A stretch of DNA of 50,495 nucleotides from Pirellulales bacterium (GCA_016776925.1 JADHSL010000013.1:1-50495); one strand, 5' to 3'. Counted from the first letter of the stretch, positions 18,584-27,922 are shown. Notes: generated by a model from the sequence alone, not told the origin. Numbers and translations: made by a program.

Positions 18584-19294
18584 ATGAGTGAAAGCCATGA
18601 TCGAACCCTTCCTGCTACACCTCGGCGGAGAGAAGATGCTCGGAATAAAGGTCTGGCTCCAACAGGTGCTGTATTGGGGTGGCCTGCTATGGCAGCAGTG
18701 GTTTTGGTTGCATTACCAGTTTGGTTCCGGGCGACTGTCTCGGCTGCGGTCGCTGCAATCGAAAGTATTCAATTGAATGGAAAGGGTGGGGATTACCATA
18801 TTTTCCTGCCACTTATTTTTCCGACAATTGTTGTGGTCGCGCTTGCTCTCGGTGTCCTGTTACTGGTTCGTACGCTTTTTGACGAAGCGGCATGGCGAAT
18901 TGACCGCCTTGTTTTCCGTTTCGAACGAATTGATCCAAAGGTTGGTTTACAACGAATTGTATCCAAGACCACTGTTGTTCGGATCCTGCTTTCTTTTATT
19001 GGCTTTGCAGTTCTTGTCTCTGCGGCCTGGTTGTTGGCAGGCCCACTCATCGTTGTTCTGGGTGATTTTCCGGCGAGTCTTGGTCGCGGTGCAGGGCAGG
19101 GCAGCGAAGTGCTGTCTGCGGCGGTGAACTATCTGTGGGGTATTCTGGCAGTTGCAAGCATTGTCTCTGCTTTGGACTGGTGGCTCCAGCGATTCCGTTT
19201 TGAAAGAAAGATTCGAATGACCCCGAGTGAATTGCGTGAGGAGTTACGAAGCCTGCGAGCGAATCCTAAGGTGCGGTGGCAGCGTAACGGGTAG
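18584..19294 (+). CDS. flhB: FlhB membrane domain, lacking the C-terminal autocleavage domain
   Basis: FlhB closes the export gate and switches substrate specificity. This copy has 236 residues against the usual 350-380. It keeps the N-terminal RREDARNKG motif, four membrane helices and the linker (RKIRMTPSELREELR...NPKVRWQRNG), but ends where other FlhB proteins continue into the cytoplasmic domain with the N-P-T-H autocleavage site. A stop at 19292-19294 is followed six bases later by the end of purB on the other strand, and no frame restores an NPTH motif. ATG 18584 with GGGAGG upstream is the start; the frame is open further up, but inside fliR. Confidence 0.88.
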   Translation: MSESHDRTLPATPRRREDARNKGLAPTGAVLGWPAMAAVVLVALPVWFRATVSAAVAAIESIQLNGKGGDYHIFLPLIFPTIVVVALALGVLLLVRTLFDEAAWRIDRLVFRFERIDPKVGLQRIVSKTTVVRILLSFIGFAVLVSAAWLLAGPLIVVLGDFPASLGRGAGQGSEVLSAAVNYLWGILAVASIVSALDWWLQRFRFERKIRMTPSELREELRSLRANPKVRWQRNG

Positions 19295-19300
19295 TGATGG

Positions 19301-20752
19301 TTACACGCGTAACTCGCTCTCGTCAGTTCGTTCAGGACAATTTTTCAGAGCTTCTTGAACTGGGCCTTCGAGAAACTCATCAACCTGAGTAACCGCTCGT
19401 CCTTCAAGGCCTTCTACTGTCAATGCGGCTTGTAGATCAACGTTCTTGAAAAGCGGGTCCGCTGCGAGGCGATCAACCAGATCGTTATCACGACCATCAC
19501 GGATGCCTGCTGTAGCCGCATGACTGTGGCGACGAATGGCTTCATGGAGTTCTTGTCGATCACCCCCGGCCGTTGTGGCAGCCATCAAGAGGCGTTCGCT
19601 AGCCAGGAAAGGAATGTGCTGTTCAAGATTGCGACGAATGCTCCCAGGGAGGACAACAAGCCCACCGGCAATGTTTGAATAGATTACAAGTACCGCATCT
19701 GTTGCAAGAAAAGCCTGTGGTAGCACAAGCCGGCGAGGAGCCGAGTCGTCGAGTGTTCGCTCGTACCACTGCACTGCGGCCGTTTGGCTCGCCGTCTGCT
19801 GAAGACCCATGACGAAACGACTTAAGCCACACATTCGTTCCGCTCTCATCGGATTTCTCTTGTATGGCATTGCAGACGATCCGACTTGATCAGTTTCAAA
19901 AGGCTCTTCAAGTTCGCCCCATGCCGCTGCAAGTCTAAGATCGTTTCCAGCTTTGTGAGATGATTCTGCGATGCCGCCAAGAGTAGCCAGAACTTGAGAA
20001 TCGATTTTCCGAGGATATGTCTGTCCGGTGACTGGAAACGATTTTTCAAAACCCATTTTTTTTGAAACGAGTTCATCAAGCTGTCTTACTTTTTTATGGT
20101 CTCCATCAAAGAGTTCGAGGAAACTGGCTTGTGTACCAGTGGTACCTTTCACGCCACGGGCACACAGATGGGCGCGTCGATGATGGAGTTCCTCGAGATC
20201 GAGAAGGAGGTCAAGAATCCAGAGGCAGATTCGCTTTCCTATGGTAGTTGGCTGAGCTGGCTGCAGGTGCGTGCGGCCGAGGCAGATTATTGACTTGGTT
20301 TCATTCGCTTTGATCGCGAGCCTTTCAATAACATTCGCCAAGCGGGCTGTTGCAAGATCGAGTGATTCACGAATCAAGAAAAGATCAGTGTTGTCTGTTA
20401 CGTAGGCGCTTGTTGCCCCAAGGTGCATAATAGGCTTGGCATCGGGGCAGTCATCTCCAAATGTATGAAGATGAGCAAATACATCATGGCGTGTCTGCCG
20501 TTCGAATGCGGCCGCTTTCACAAAGTCGATGGTGTCTAAATGCGACCTCATCTGATCGAGCTGAGAGGGAGTGATGGGCAATCCCAGTTCAGCTTCTGCT
20601 TCAGCAAGCGCGAGCCACATTCTGCGCCATAAACCGTATCGATGCCGATCACTCCAAATGCGTGCCATCTCTTTCGAGGCATAACGGTCGGCAAGTGGAT
20701 TGCCCCATCGTTCAGTTCCCTCTGTCTGCTCATTCGCCATTTTTTCAGTCAT
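19301..20752 (-). CDS. purB: Adenylosuccinate lyase, eukaryote-like form
   Basis: Catalyses two steps of purine synthesis: release of fumarate from SAICAR and from adenylosuccinate. The 483-residue protein contains the lyase-superfamily signature GSSAMPYKRNP and the TRHDVFAHLHTFG and LGATSAYVTDNTDL blocks. These, with RGVKGTTGTQASFL and QWYERTLDDSA, follow the animal ADSL sequence closely as I remember it, including the same total length, rather than the shorter Bacillus type. ATG 20752 is used; a GTG directly before it and an ATG at 20740 are alternatives. It is 12 bases downstream of holA, probably in one transcript, and converges on flhB. Confidence 0.94.
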   Translation of the reverse strand: MTEKMANEQTEGTERWGNPLADRYASKEMARIWSDRHRYGLWRRMWLALAEAEAELGLPITPSQLDQMRSHLDTIDFVKAAAFERQTRHDVFAHLHTFGDDCPDAKPIMHLGATSAYVTDNTDLFLIRESLDLATARLANVIERLAIKANETKSIICLGRTHLQPAQPTTIGKRICLWILDLLLDLEELHHRRAHLCARGVKGTTGTQASFLELFDGDHKKVRQLDELVSKKMGFEKSFPVTGQTYPRKIDSQVLATLGGIAESSHKAGNDLRLAAAWGELEEPFETDQVGSSAMPYKRNPMRAERMCGLSRFVMGLQQTASQTAAVQWYERTLDDSAPRRLVLPQAFLATDAVLVIYSNIAGGLVVLPGSIRRNLEQHIPFLASERLLMAATTAGGDRQELHEAIRRHSHAATAGIRDGRDNDLVDRLAADPLFKNVDLQAALTVEGLEGRAVTQVDEFLEGPVQEALKNCPERTDESELRV

Positions 20753-20764
20753 CACTAGCTTTCG

Positions 20765-21889
20765 TTAAGAATGTGTTCTGTTCTTGGTTTGGTTATGTGG
20801 CTTTCCGGTCGATGCTGACATCATGCAGAAGAATCGCTCAATAGCTAGCCTTGCTCGTGGGCCTCGAGATGCCTCTGCTTTCAGTGATCGATCAAGAGAC
20901 TCCAGCCAGTTTGGGAGTTGCCGACATCGATGACTGCCGAGACTCCGCAACGCCATTTCGGCCTGGTTCATGGCTTTTGGCCAACTTGCGACGCCGGCCT
21001 CTTTCAGGGCTGCACTAAGGCTGGCTGGACGGTTGGGACCTCCCAGCAATCGTGCCGCCGTCGAATAGCGTCGAAGGACGGTGGCCGCTTGAGCCGTCAG
21101 CCCGATGGGGCTTTCCCCGGATTGAATTAGTTTGTCAAGAAGTGAAATGGCTTCGGTCGCTCGACCTGCTGCTGCCGCATCGACCATTTCCCAGACGGTT
21201 CGTTGGTTTCCCATGCCTTCAAGGGAATCAACCATCTCCGGCGGCAGTGTCCGTTTTCCTTTCTGCGGCAAGGCCGCAGCGAAGGTGGTGAGTGCTTGAT
21301 CGATTTGACCGAGTTCACCACCAAGACGTTCGAGTATTGTGCCTGCTGCTGCTGCGGGTAAATCAATAGAGTGCGCGTGGCGTGCCCATTGGCGAAGCCA
21401 TTTGGTTAGGTCAAAACGGGGCGGTGTAGAAGTGGTAATAGCGAGGCCGTGTTGATGCACTGCCTTCGCTAGCCGAGTGTTGGAAGGAAAACTTCGAACC
21501 TCCAGAACGAGGAATCCACCGCGTCTGGACTCTCGGCTCGCAACCCGTTCAAGAAGTTCTCGATGTGCTGAAACAAAGGAATCAGCGCGTCGGACGATAG
21601 CTATTCTTGCAGCATCACCAAACATCGGAACTGTTGCAATTTCGTCAAGAATATCTCTTGGGTCAGGCTGATCGTCACCTGAGAATTCACGGCACGCTAA
21701 GGAAGTATCATCTTCGTCCGGGTGTATACAGTTTCGCAGCCGGGATAGAATCCGACGGTTCACAAACTGATCATCACCAACGAGCACAACCATCGATGGC
21801 TTGTTGTTCTCCCCAGTGATCAAACTTTTAAGGCTTTCCGGGTCAAGCAGCAGATCCAGGCCCAACACATCCGCCTTTTTTTTTGCCAC
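20765..21889 (-). CDS. holA: DNA polymerase III delta subunit
   Basis: Delta subunit of the clamp loader, which opens the beta clamp. The 374-residue protein shows the family layout: VVLVGDDQFVNRRILSRL near the N-terminus (a degenerate Walker-A position, as usual for delta), a middle domain (FDLTKWLRQWARHAHSIDLPAAAAGTILERLGGELGQI, in parts) and a C-terminal collar domain. The start is GTG with GAGGAGG nearby. Codons 3-5 are an uninterrupted run of nine A. Confidence 0.88.
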   Translation of the reverse strand: MAKKKADVLGLDLLLDPESLKSLITGENNKPSMVVLVGDDQFVNRRILSRLRNCIHPDEDDTSLACREFSGDDQPDPRDILDEIATVPMFGDAARIAIVRRADSFVSAHRELLERVASRESRRGGFLVLEVRSFPSNTRLAKAVHQHGLAITTSTPPRFDLTKWLRQWARHAHSIDLPAAAAGTILERLGGELGQIDQALTTFAAALPQKGKRTLPPEMVDSLEGMGNQRTVWEMVDAAAAGRATEAISLLDKLIQSGESPIGLTAQAATVLRRYSTAARLLGGPNRPASLSAALKEAGVASWPKAMNQAEMALRSLGSHRCRQLPNWLESLDRSLKAEASRGPRARLAIERFFCMMSASTGKPHNQTKNRTHS

Positions 21890-22016
21890 CGGTCGCCTCC
21901 TCTGGGAACAAAGAAAATCACTCGTACGCAGTGTAGCGAGATTTATCAGGAAGAGGCCAAGCCTCTAGTGAAAAACCCGGTAGAGAAGGGCACTGTCTGA
22001 AGCCGAAACGTTTATT

Positions 22017-23711
22017 TCAGGGGGTGCCCGTAGGTGAAGCCCGAGGACTGCCAAGCGTGCCGATGAAACGAGCTGTTCGTAGAGTGATTGGCTCAAGCGT
22101 CGTACTCTCCCCGATATTACCGGCCGCATCAGGCATTTCAATCCGAACAAAGACACGACTTGGTAGCGAGCGATGTGGTTTCCAATTGAACGTGCCGTTG
22201 ATAGCCTGGGCTGTCGCTATGGTGGCCCAAGGTCCAGTTTGGTGAGGAGAGTATGACAGCCGAACACTGTTTGGAATTGCCAGAGGGTCTTCAAATGCAT
22301 ATCGAATTTCGAAAGCATCAGAGTCATTGCCATCAACCATTGTTACGTCAAGGCTCGTGACTTGCGGTGGCGTTGTGTCGATTCCAATCCACGTTGATGG
22401 TGATTCACCTGCCCGAGGGGAGATCGGCGGACCAGGGATATCTCTGACAATTTCCAAACGACATCCGAAGAGCCCTTCCCCTTGGAATTCAACATCGATA
22501 GGACTCGCCGTGTCTTCGTCGACTGCAATTCGCTCCCATGAGGTGCCGCCGTCTCGAGTGCTCCAAAGTTCCACTCGAAAAGGACCTTGCAGGTCTTCAG
22601 GTACATTAAAACTATACTCCCAGCTAAAACTGTGCACTCGCATGAGGTGGAGCGGACTGCCTTGGTACTCCGCAACAAAACTCGTTTCTTGATTCTGCGA
22701 AGAGTCTGGATTTTTAAGCTTTTCCTCTATGGCGTCTGCCAGGGTCGGTGAGGAGATAGTCAGAAGGGGAGTTGTGGAAACTCCTTCAATGCGTCCTTGG
22801 GCAGTTCTGGCTTGTACAGGTGACTGTTGGGTGTAGGCAACAGGCTCCCCATCTGACCACGAATTGCCAGGAGTGGGTTGCCAATCCTTCCCCATGTTTT
22901 GCGCATTCGAGAGAGGGTCCTTAACTACCACAGATTGTGTCCGGCGATTGGATCCGGCGAGTGGTGATGGAATCGCCGGTGCAATTATTTCATTTGCAAG
23001 ATCAGATTGAGATACGTTTGGGTCGGTAGGCAGCATCGAGAATTGTTTGGTTGTCCGATGGCCAGCATTATCTGCAACAGAGATTTTTACAGTCAGGCCA
23101 TCAATTTCCTGTCCAGCCCACCAGATTTCTTCACCAATAAGATGCGCCGGTGAGCGTCTTGAAAGAACGGGCTCGGTGGCAATTGATTTCCAATCGCCAC
23201 TTGTTTGACGATATTGGAAGAGAATCGAGTCCATGTTAATTGAGTCGTCCGCTGCAGCATAACGGCACATGATTTCACCATCTGATCCCTTCCACACCCG
23301 CCCAGAGAGTCGGGGGGCCGCGGCATCAACAAGAACTCGCGCATCAGGCCCTTCACTACCTCGGGCTCTATTTTTTTGATCAATGGCGCGAATACGAAAC
23401 CAATATTCACCATCAGTATTTGCTTCAAATGGCACGGATGAGTTTGGCGGAGACGTCGAACCTGCTGGTGTCCAGGTAAGTCCAAAATCAGTTGAGACAC
23501 TCATTTCCACCTGCTGCGCAGCGGCATCAGGCGTTGCCGGCTTGGGCAGCTGGAATGGTATTGCAAAATGCCGCTGAGTGGTCCGAACAAGCTCTGGCAG
23601 CCGTGCTGAGTTTTCTGAAGCCACAGCTGAAAAGGTTTCGCAAAATCCAGCAACAAGGCAGAGAAAGAGCAGTAGCAAGGCGTTTAAGCGAAATGTATTC
23701 ATAGACTTCAT
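22017..23711 (-). CDS. Secreted protein with Ig-like/fibronectin-like repeats
   Basis: About 564 residues with a clear signal peptide (LNALLLLFLCLVAGFCETFSA). At least two or three repeats of an extracellular beta-sandwich pattern follow: a strand with S-x-D-x-G-x-T-W, a D-x-x-x-P-x-hydrophobic joint (VDAAAPRLSG; IDTTPPQVTSL) and a D-x-A-G-(N/H) turn (VADNAGHRT; MPDAAGNIGE). A Q/P/S-rich linker separates them. No enzymatic motif is seen. ATG 23711 is preferred (GGAAAG just ahead, signal peptide starts at once); the frame is open to 23792. Probably a cell-surface or periplasmic protein. Confidence 0.72.
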   Translation of the reverse strand: MKSMNTFRLNALLLLFLCLVAGFCETFSAVASENSARLPELVRTTQRHFAIPFQLPKPATPDAAAQQVEMSVSTDFGLTWTPAGSTSPPNSSVPFEANTDGEYWFRIRAIDQKNRARGSEGPDARVLVDAAAPRLSGRVWKGSDGEIMCRYAAADDSINMDSILFQYRQTSGDWKSIATEPVLSRRSPAHLIGEEIWWAGQEIDGLTVKISVADNAGHRTTKQFSMLPTDPNVSQSDLANEIIAPAIPSPLAGSNRRTQSVVVKDPLSNAQNMGKDWQPTPGNSWSDGEPVAYTQQSPVQARTAQGRIEGVSTTPLLTISSPTLADAIEEKLKNPDSSQNQETSFVAEYQGSPLHLMRVHSFSWEYSFNVPEDLQGPFRVELWSTRDGGTSWERIAVDEDTASPIDVEFQGEGLFGCRLEIVRDIPGPPISPRAGESPSTWIGIDTTPPQVTSLDVTMVDGNDSDAFEIRYAFEDPLAIPNSVRLSYSPHQTGPWATIATAQAINGTFNWKPHRSLPSRVFVRIEMPDAAGNIGESTTLEPITLRTARFIGTLGSPRASPTGTP

Positions 23712-24004
23712 GAATCTTTCCAAATCTCCGTACATTGACCTCATAATCGATATCGGCCATTTGTTTCCGAAAATCGTGCTTTTCCGATACAACAGAATTG
23801 GTGTGTCGACTCAAACACACGATTTGTTGTTCAAATTCACGGCTCGCGAAAACAGGGCCATTGAAGCAGACGACGGAAGAAGGGTGGCCTGCGGCGGCCT
23901 GATGCGACGAAAAGAGAAAAGCAGAGTTATTTTGCGGCGAATTCGATGCGTAAGCCACACGATTTCCAATTCGAAGACAGCATTTCAAAGGAAGGCAGGT
24001 TACT
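23712..24004. other. Divergent intergenic region
   Basis: This 293-base stretch separates the leftward secreted-protein gene from the rightward small-membrane-protein/clpX pair, and should hold both promoters. I see no convincing sigma-70 pair and no tRNA. Open frames exist on both strands here, but their translations do not look like proteins. Confidence 0.5.
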
Positions 24005-24301
24005 TTGGTCTCGTTGCTGATCAATTCGTTGATTCTTCTGGCTGTCGTCGCCTGTGGGATCGTTGTTATCGTTCTGATCCGTGAAAAACTTCGTGGAACT
24101 GGTGCGGGTCGTGGCGATTGCGACGAAACGTGGGAGCAAACACTCACGGAATATAAAAAACTGCGGGATAGAGGTGTGCTGGAAGATGATGAATACCGAA
24201 GAATAAGAACACTTGGCGATCCTTTTTCTAGGGTGGCTGAGGATTTATCCGAAACGTCACCCCTAACAACATGGGTGACAGGAGACGACAGGAGGAAGTG
24301 A
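24005..24301 (+). CDS. Small membrane protein with SHOCT-like tail, upstream of clpX
   Basis: A 98-residue protein starting at TTG with a purine-rich AAGGAAGGCAGG just upstream. One N-terminal helix (SLLINSLILLAVVACGIVVIVLI) is followed by a cytoplasmic part containing EYKKLRDRGVLEDDEYRRI, which resembles the SHOCT short helical motif (L-x-x-L-x-x-x-G-x-x-x-x-x-E-[FY]). Its last codons form the SD (GGAGGA) of clpX, which begins four bases after the stop, so the two are co-translated. The role is unknown; a membrane adaptor for ClpX or a simple neighbour are both possible. Confidence 0.65.
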   Translation: MVSLLINSLILLAVVACGIVVIVLIREKLRGTGAGRGDCDETWEQTLTEYKKLRDRGVLEDDEYRRIRTLGDPFSRVAEDLSETSPLTTWVTGDDRRK

Positions 24302-24305
24302 ATAG

Positions 24306-25595
24306 ATGCCGACCGGAAAAGATGGGAATGGAATTGGACGCCGGGGGGCCGGTGGCACGACAAAGAAAAATGCCTTCTGTTCGTTTTGTAGAAAAAGCTA
24401 CCGGGATGTCGGGCCGCTTGTTGAAGGGCCTGGCGATGTCTACATCTGTGGCGAATGCATTGAGTTGTGCCAATCAATTCTGGATCAAGAGAAACGTAGA
24501 AGAGGAACCAGCAAACAACTCTTTACTTCTATTCCGTCACCGCGAGAGGTCGTAGGGCATCTTGACCAATATGTTATTGGGCAACATCATGCGAAGCGAG
24601 TTCTCTCTGTAGCAGTGCACAGCCATTACAAGCGGCTGATGATTGGAGCTGAAGGGGGTGACGTTGATGTTGAAAAATCCAATATTCTGCTGATGGGTCC
24701 AACGGGGTGTGGAAAGACTCTCCTTGCAAAGACACTTGCTAAAATTCTTGATGTCCCATTTGCCATCGGTGATGCGACAACTCTGACGGAAGCTGGTTAT
24801 GTTGGTGAAGATGTAGAAAACCTCTTGTTGAAGCTACTCAGCGCGGCTGACTTCGATGTTGAAGCTGCCCAGAGGGGTATTTTATATATCGATGAGATCG
24901 ACAAAATTGGGAAAACGAGTCAGAACGTCTCTATTACCCGCGATGTTTCAGGAGAGGGTGTGCAGCAGGCATTGTTGAAAATGCTGGAAGGAACAGTAGC
25001 AAATGTCCCACCGCAGGGCGGTCGGAAACATCCGGAACAACAGTACCTGCAGATAGACACCTCAAATATCCTGTTTATTTGTGGTGGAACTTTCGTTGGC
25101 ATGGACAAGATTATTGCTGGTCGTCTCGGCAAGCGAACGATTGGTTTTGGCCAACCGAGTGGTGTGGATGTAGATACAGACTTGGCAGAGTTGCTGCCAC
25201 AAATTGACTCCGATGATATTTTGGAGTTCGGTCTGATACCGGAACTTGTTGGGCGACTACCTGTTCTTTCTTCACTTGAGCCGTTGAGTGCAGAGGCTCT
25301 CGTCCGAGTTCTGCTCGAACCCCGGAACGCATTAGTGAAGCAATATCAGAAGCTCTTCGAGATGGAAAGTTGTAAGCTTGAATTTACTGACGATGCTTTG
25401 CTGGCTATTGCTCGGCGGGCTCTTAAAAAAGATACCGGAGCCCGAGGTTTGCGATCGATTATGGAAGATGTAATGCTTGATGTGATGTTTGATCTTCCTG
25501 ATAACACGGGAAGTAGCTATCTCGTAGAAGCAGGGCATGTTGATGATAAACAGCCAATTCTTCCGGTCCCTGCAGCTCGACCGAAGAGTGCATAG
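24306..25595 (+). CDS. clpX: ATP-dependent protease ATPase subunit ClpX
   Basis: AAA+ unfoldase that feeds substrates to ClpP. It has 429 residues. The N-terminal C4 zinc-binding domain has Cys25, Cys28, Cys48 and Cys51. Walker A GPTGCGKT is at 131-138, the pore loop GYVGE at 164-168, Walker B YIDEIDK at 194-200, the RKH loop (GGRKHP) is present, and the sensor-2 region is [17 protein letters not shown] is placed ideally ahead of the ATG. clpP is not adjacent here; the gene converges on an aminotransferase with eight bases between. Confidence 0.97.
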   Translation: MPTGKDGNGIGRRGAGGTTKKNAFCSFCRKSYRDVGPLVEGPGDVYICGECIELCQSILDQEKRRRGTSKQLFTSIPSPREVVGHLDQYVIGQHHAKRVLSVAVHSHYKRLMIGAEGGDVDVEKSNILLMGPTGCGKTLLAKTLAKILDVPFAIGDATTLTEAGYVGEDVENLLLKLLSAADFDVEAAQRGILYIDEIDKIGKTSQNVSITRDVSGEGVQQALLKMLEGTVANVPPQGGRKHPEQQYLQIDTSNILFICGGTFVGMDKIIAGRLGKRTIGFGQPSGVDVDTDLAELLPQIDSDDILEFGLIPELVGRLPVLSSLEPLSAEALVRVLLEPRNALVKQYQKLFEMESCKLEFTDDALLAIARRALKKDTGARGLRSIMEDVMLDVMFDLPDNTGSSYLVEAGHVDDKQPILPVPAARPKSA

Positions 25596-25603
25596 TCAGC
25601 TTG

Positions 25604-26737
25604 TTAGTGCTTGTCTGCAAGTCGAATAAGGGCTTCGATGCCACGCTCTAGCATGGTGTCCGAAACTGTATACGAAATGCGGAAGTGAGAGTCGGCACTG
25701 CCGAATACAGTGCCTGCTACAATGAGTAGTTGCTCCTCTCTCACTGCTCGCTCGGCAAATTGCTCGGCCGAACCCCCTGGTGCTTTCGGGTACAGATAGA
25801 AAGCTCCATCGGGATGTGTGAAGTCGTAGTGGCCACGCAGGCCCTCGACCAGGCGGTCTCTTTTCTTTCGGCAGGTATCAAAAGACTCTGTCATGTCGCA
25901 ATCAGCTGCTGCAAGAGCAGCCCATTGGCCTGCTTGAGGTGAACAGACAAATGTGTATTGCTGGAGTGTAATGCAGGCATCAATAATGTCAGGTGGACCG
26001 TGCATGTAACCAACCCGCCACCCAGTCATGGCGTGAGATTTTGAAAATCCATCGAGAATGACCGAGTTCTTGCTAAATGTTGCAGCTGAAGTAAAGGGGT
26101 GGTCGTAACAGAAGCCCCGGTAGAGCTCGTCGCTGATGAGCGTCACGTGATGCTTGTCTGTTACTTCAGCAAGTTGCTCCAATGTTTCGGATGAAACTAC
26201 CTTTCCTGTCGGATTGTTTGGGCTGTTCAGTAGGACTGCACGAGTCTTTGGGCCAATGTAAGACGTAACTGCATCGACATCTATTTCGAAGGTTGGAGAG
26301 AGATCGATCGCTACACAATGTCCTCCGAGGAATTCAATCAGCGGGCGGTACATGACGAACGCTGGTTCGAAAATAATTACTTCATCGCCCGGGTCGATAA
26401 TCGCCATAAGCGCTAAGACTAATGCGCCGCTCGTACCGCTTGTGATGCAAAACGCTCGATCGTTATGCCCAATCTGCTTTTGGACGTCACTCGAAATGCG
26501 TGAACGAAGCTCTGGTATTCCTTGAGTGACCGTGTAGCCATTTTTGCCACTCATCATGGCATCGTGGGCTGCATTACGAGCTGCCTCTGGCATTGCGAAA
26601 TCAGGCTGGCCAATGGAGAGGTTAATCGGGTCCTCGAGCGTCCGTATTAGCTCAAAAACTCGCCTGATCCCAGACGAGTCAAAACGGGCTGCCCGGCGAG
26701 AAACAGTAGGTCGTTGATTTCCGGAAGAATCTTTCAC
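25604..26737 (-). CDS. Class I/II PLP-dependent aminotransferase
   Basis: A 377-residue fold-type I aminotransferase of the aspartate-aminotransferase group. Visible PLP contacts are Asn175 in NSPNNPTG, Asp203 and Tyr206 in ISDELYRG, and the Schiff-base Lys233 in GFSKSHAMTGWRVGY; a C-terminal Arg lies in HFRISY. Substrate preference cannot be read off; Ala, Asp or aromatic donors are possible. The GTG start lies six bases after the stop of the thioredoxin gene, so both are on one transcript. Confidence 0.88.
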   Translation of the reverse strand: MKDSSGNQRPTVSRRAARFDSSGIRRVFELIRTLEDPINLSIGQPDFAMPEAARNAAHDAMMSGKNGYTVTQGIPELRSRISSDVQKQIGHNDRAFCITSGTSGALVLALMAIIDPGDEVIIFEPAFVMYRPLIEFLGGHCVAIDLSPTFEIDVDAVTSYIGPKTRAVLLNSPNNPTGKVVSSETLEQLAEVTDKHHVTLISDELYRGFCYDHPFTSAATFSKNSVILDGFSKSHAMTGWRVGYMHGPPDIIDACITLQQYTFVCSPQAGQWAALAAADCDMTESFDTCRKKRDRLVEGLRGHYDFTHPDGAFYLYPKAPGGSAEQFAERAVREEQLLIVAGTVFGSADSHFRISYTVSDTMLERGIEALIRLADKH

Positions 26738-26743
26738 CGAAAG

Positions 26744-27922
26744 TCAACTGCCTCCTGCACTCGAAGAATCCTTAAACAACTCGTCAAGCAGTTCGCCGAG
26801 TCGCTCGCCACGAGCATTGAGGCTTACAACGTTGCCGTCTTTGCCAATAAGGATAACCGTAGGAATGCCACTGATGCCATAGTAGGTGGCAAGTGGGTGT
26901 TGCCAGCCGGATCCTTCCGAAGGCTCAAACAGAATAGGCCATGGGATTTTTCTGTCAGTAACGAATTTTTCCAATGCATCACGCTCTTGGTCTAAGCTAA
27001 TCCCAACAACTTCAAAGCCCCTTGAATGGTATTTTTCATATTGCTCTAAGACGTTTGGTATTTCAGCAATGCAAGGGCCGCACCAGGTTGCCCAGAAATC
27101 AACCAGAACAATCTTTCCAGCGACTGTGCTCTGGTCGAATGGTTGCCCGTTGAGCAGGGTGCCAGTGATCTTCATGGGGTTTCCTGGAAGAGAAAGCCGA
27201 CGGAGTGTTCCTTGGAAACTTTCTGCCATCTGTCGAATGCTATCGTTTTTACTTTTTGCGAAAACAGGACCGAATGTTTCATATGCCTGCTTTGACAATG
27301 CTTCACCACCAGGCATATGTTCAAAAGCACTCGCGAGTTGCATTGCAAGACCAGCAGTTGCCGCATCGTCTGGGTTAGCGGATAGAAGTTCACCGGCCTG
27401 TTTGATTATTGCGGGTGCTTTCTCGAGATCTCGTTTCGTGAATAGTTCTTGCGCTTCCTGCACTAGCAGTAATCGTTTTGCCTCGACGGCAAGGGCAGGG
27501 GAGGGCCCCTCAATCAGGCTTTTGGCAAATGACTGTAGGTCTGAGGAGGCAGCTGTATTACCAAGTCGGCTGAGCATCATGAGGCTTTGAAGTTTCGCGG
27601 TAGCCGCCTCATCGAAGAGATCGTCGGAATCTTTGAGTTGCGAAAGTGCTCTGTCGGCAGCTTCCACTGTGGCTGTTGCAATGGCTTGCATAGATTTCAT
27701 CATTTCTTCACGTGATGTCGGCTGTGCAGCGTTTTGCCTAATTGTTCGAATGTAGTCCAGCATTTCCTCGGGAGTTCCTTTCGGAACAGGAGGGATTCCT
27801 GTGCTGGCGGCTTCGCTCTGATTGGCATTTCCTGGTTCAGCTGAAAAGGCTGAGGTGTTGAGGTTTCCTGAAAGAAGCAGCAAGAAAAGTGGAAGACCAA
27901 GTGCGGTAAAAAAACGAGCCAT
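26744..27922 (-). CDS. TlpA-like thioredoxin-fold protein with helical N-terminal domain
   Basis: An exported 392-residue protein. A signal peptide (LGLPLFLLLLSGNLNTSAFSA) is followed by some 200 residues of predicted helix and a C-terminal thioredoxin domain with W280-C281-G-P-C284 and the cis-Pro segment GIPTVIL. The redox domain matches the TlpA/ResA group that reduces periplasmic disulphides, for example in cytochrome maturation. The long helical N-terminal part may be a TPR-like interaction domain. Upstream of the aminotransferase by six bases. Confidence 0.86.
   Translation of the reverse strand: MARFFTALGLPLFLLLLSGNLNTSAFSAEPGNANQSEAASTGIPPVPKGTPEEMLDYIRTIRQNAAQPTSREEMMKSMQAIATATVEAADRALSQLKDSDDLFDEAATAKLQSLMMLSRLGNTAASSDLQSFAKSLIEGPSPALAVEAKRLLLVQEAQELFTKRDLEKAPAIIKQAGELLSANPDDAATAGLAMQLASAFEHMPGGEALSKQAYETFGPVFAKSKNDSIRQMAESFQGTLRRLSLPGNPMKITGTLLNGQPFDQSTVAGKIVLVDFWATWCGPCIAEIPNVLEQYEKYHSRGFEVVGISLDQERDALEKFVTDRKIPWPILFEPSEGSGWQHPLATYYGISGIPTVILIGKDGNVVSLNARGERLGELLDELFKDSSSAGGS

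Noticed and set aside
19260-19340. Frameshift as the reason for the short FlhB
   Set aside because: None of the three frames after the stop encodes an N-P-T-H motif or FlhB-like text; the bases belong to the end of purB.
23527-24477. 316-codon minus-strand frame across the divergent region
   Set aside because: It overlaps the starts of three better supported genes in antisense, is rich in Ser/Arg/Cys without structure, and includes the complement of clpX's zinc-finger codons.
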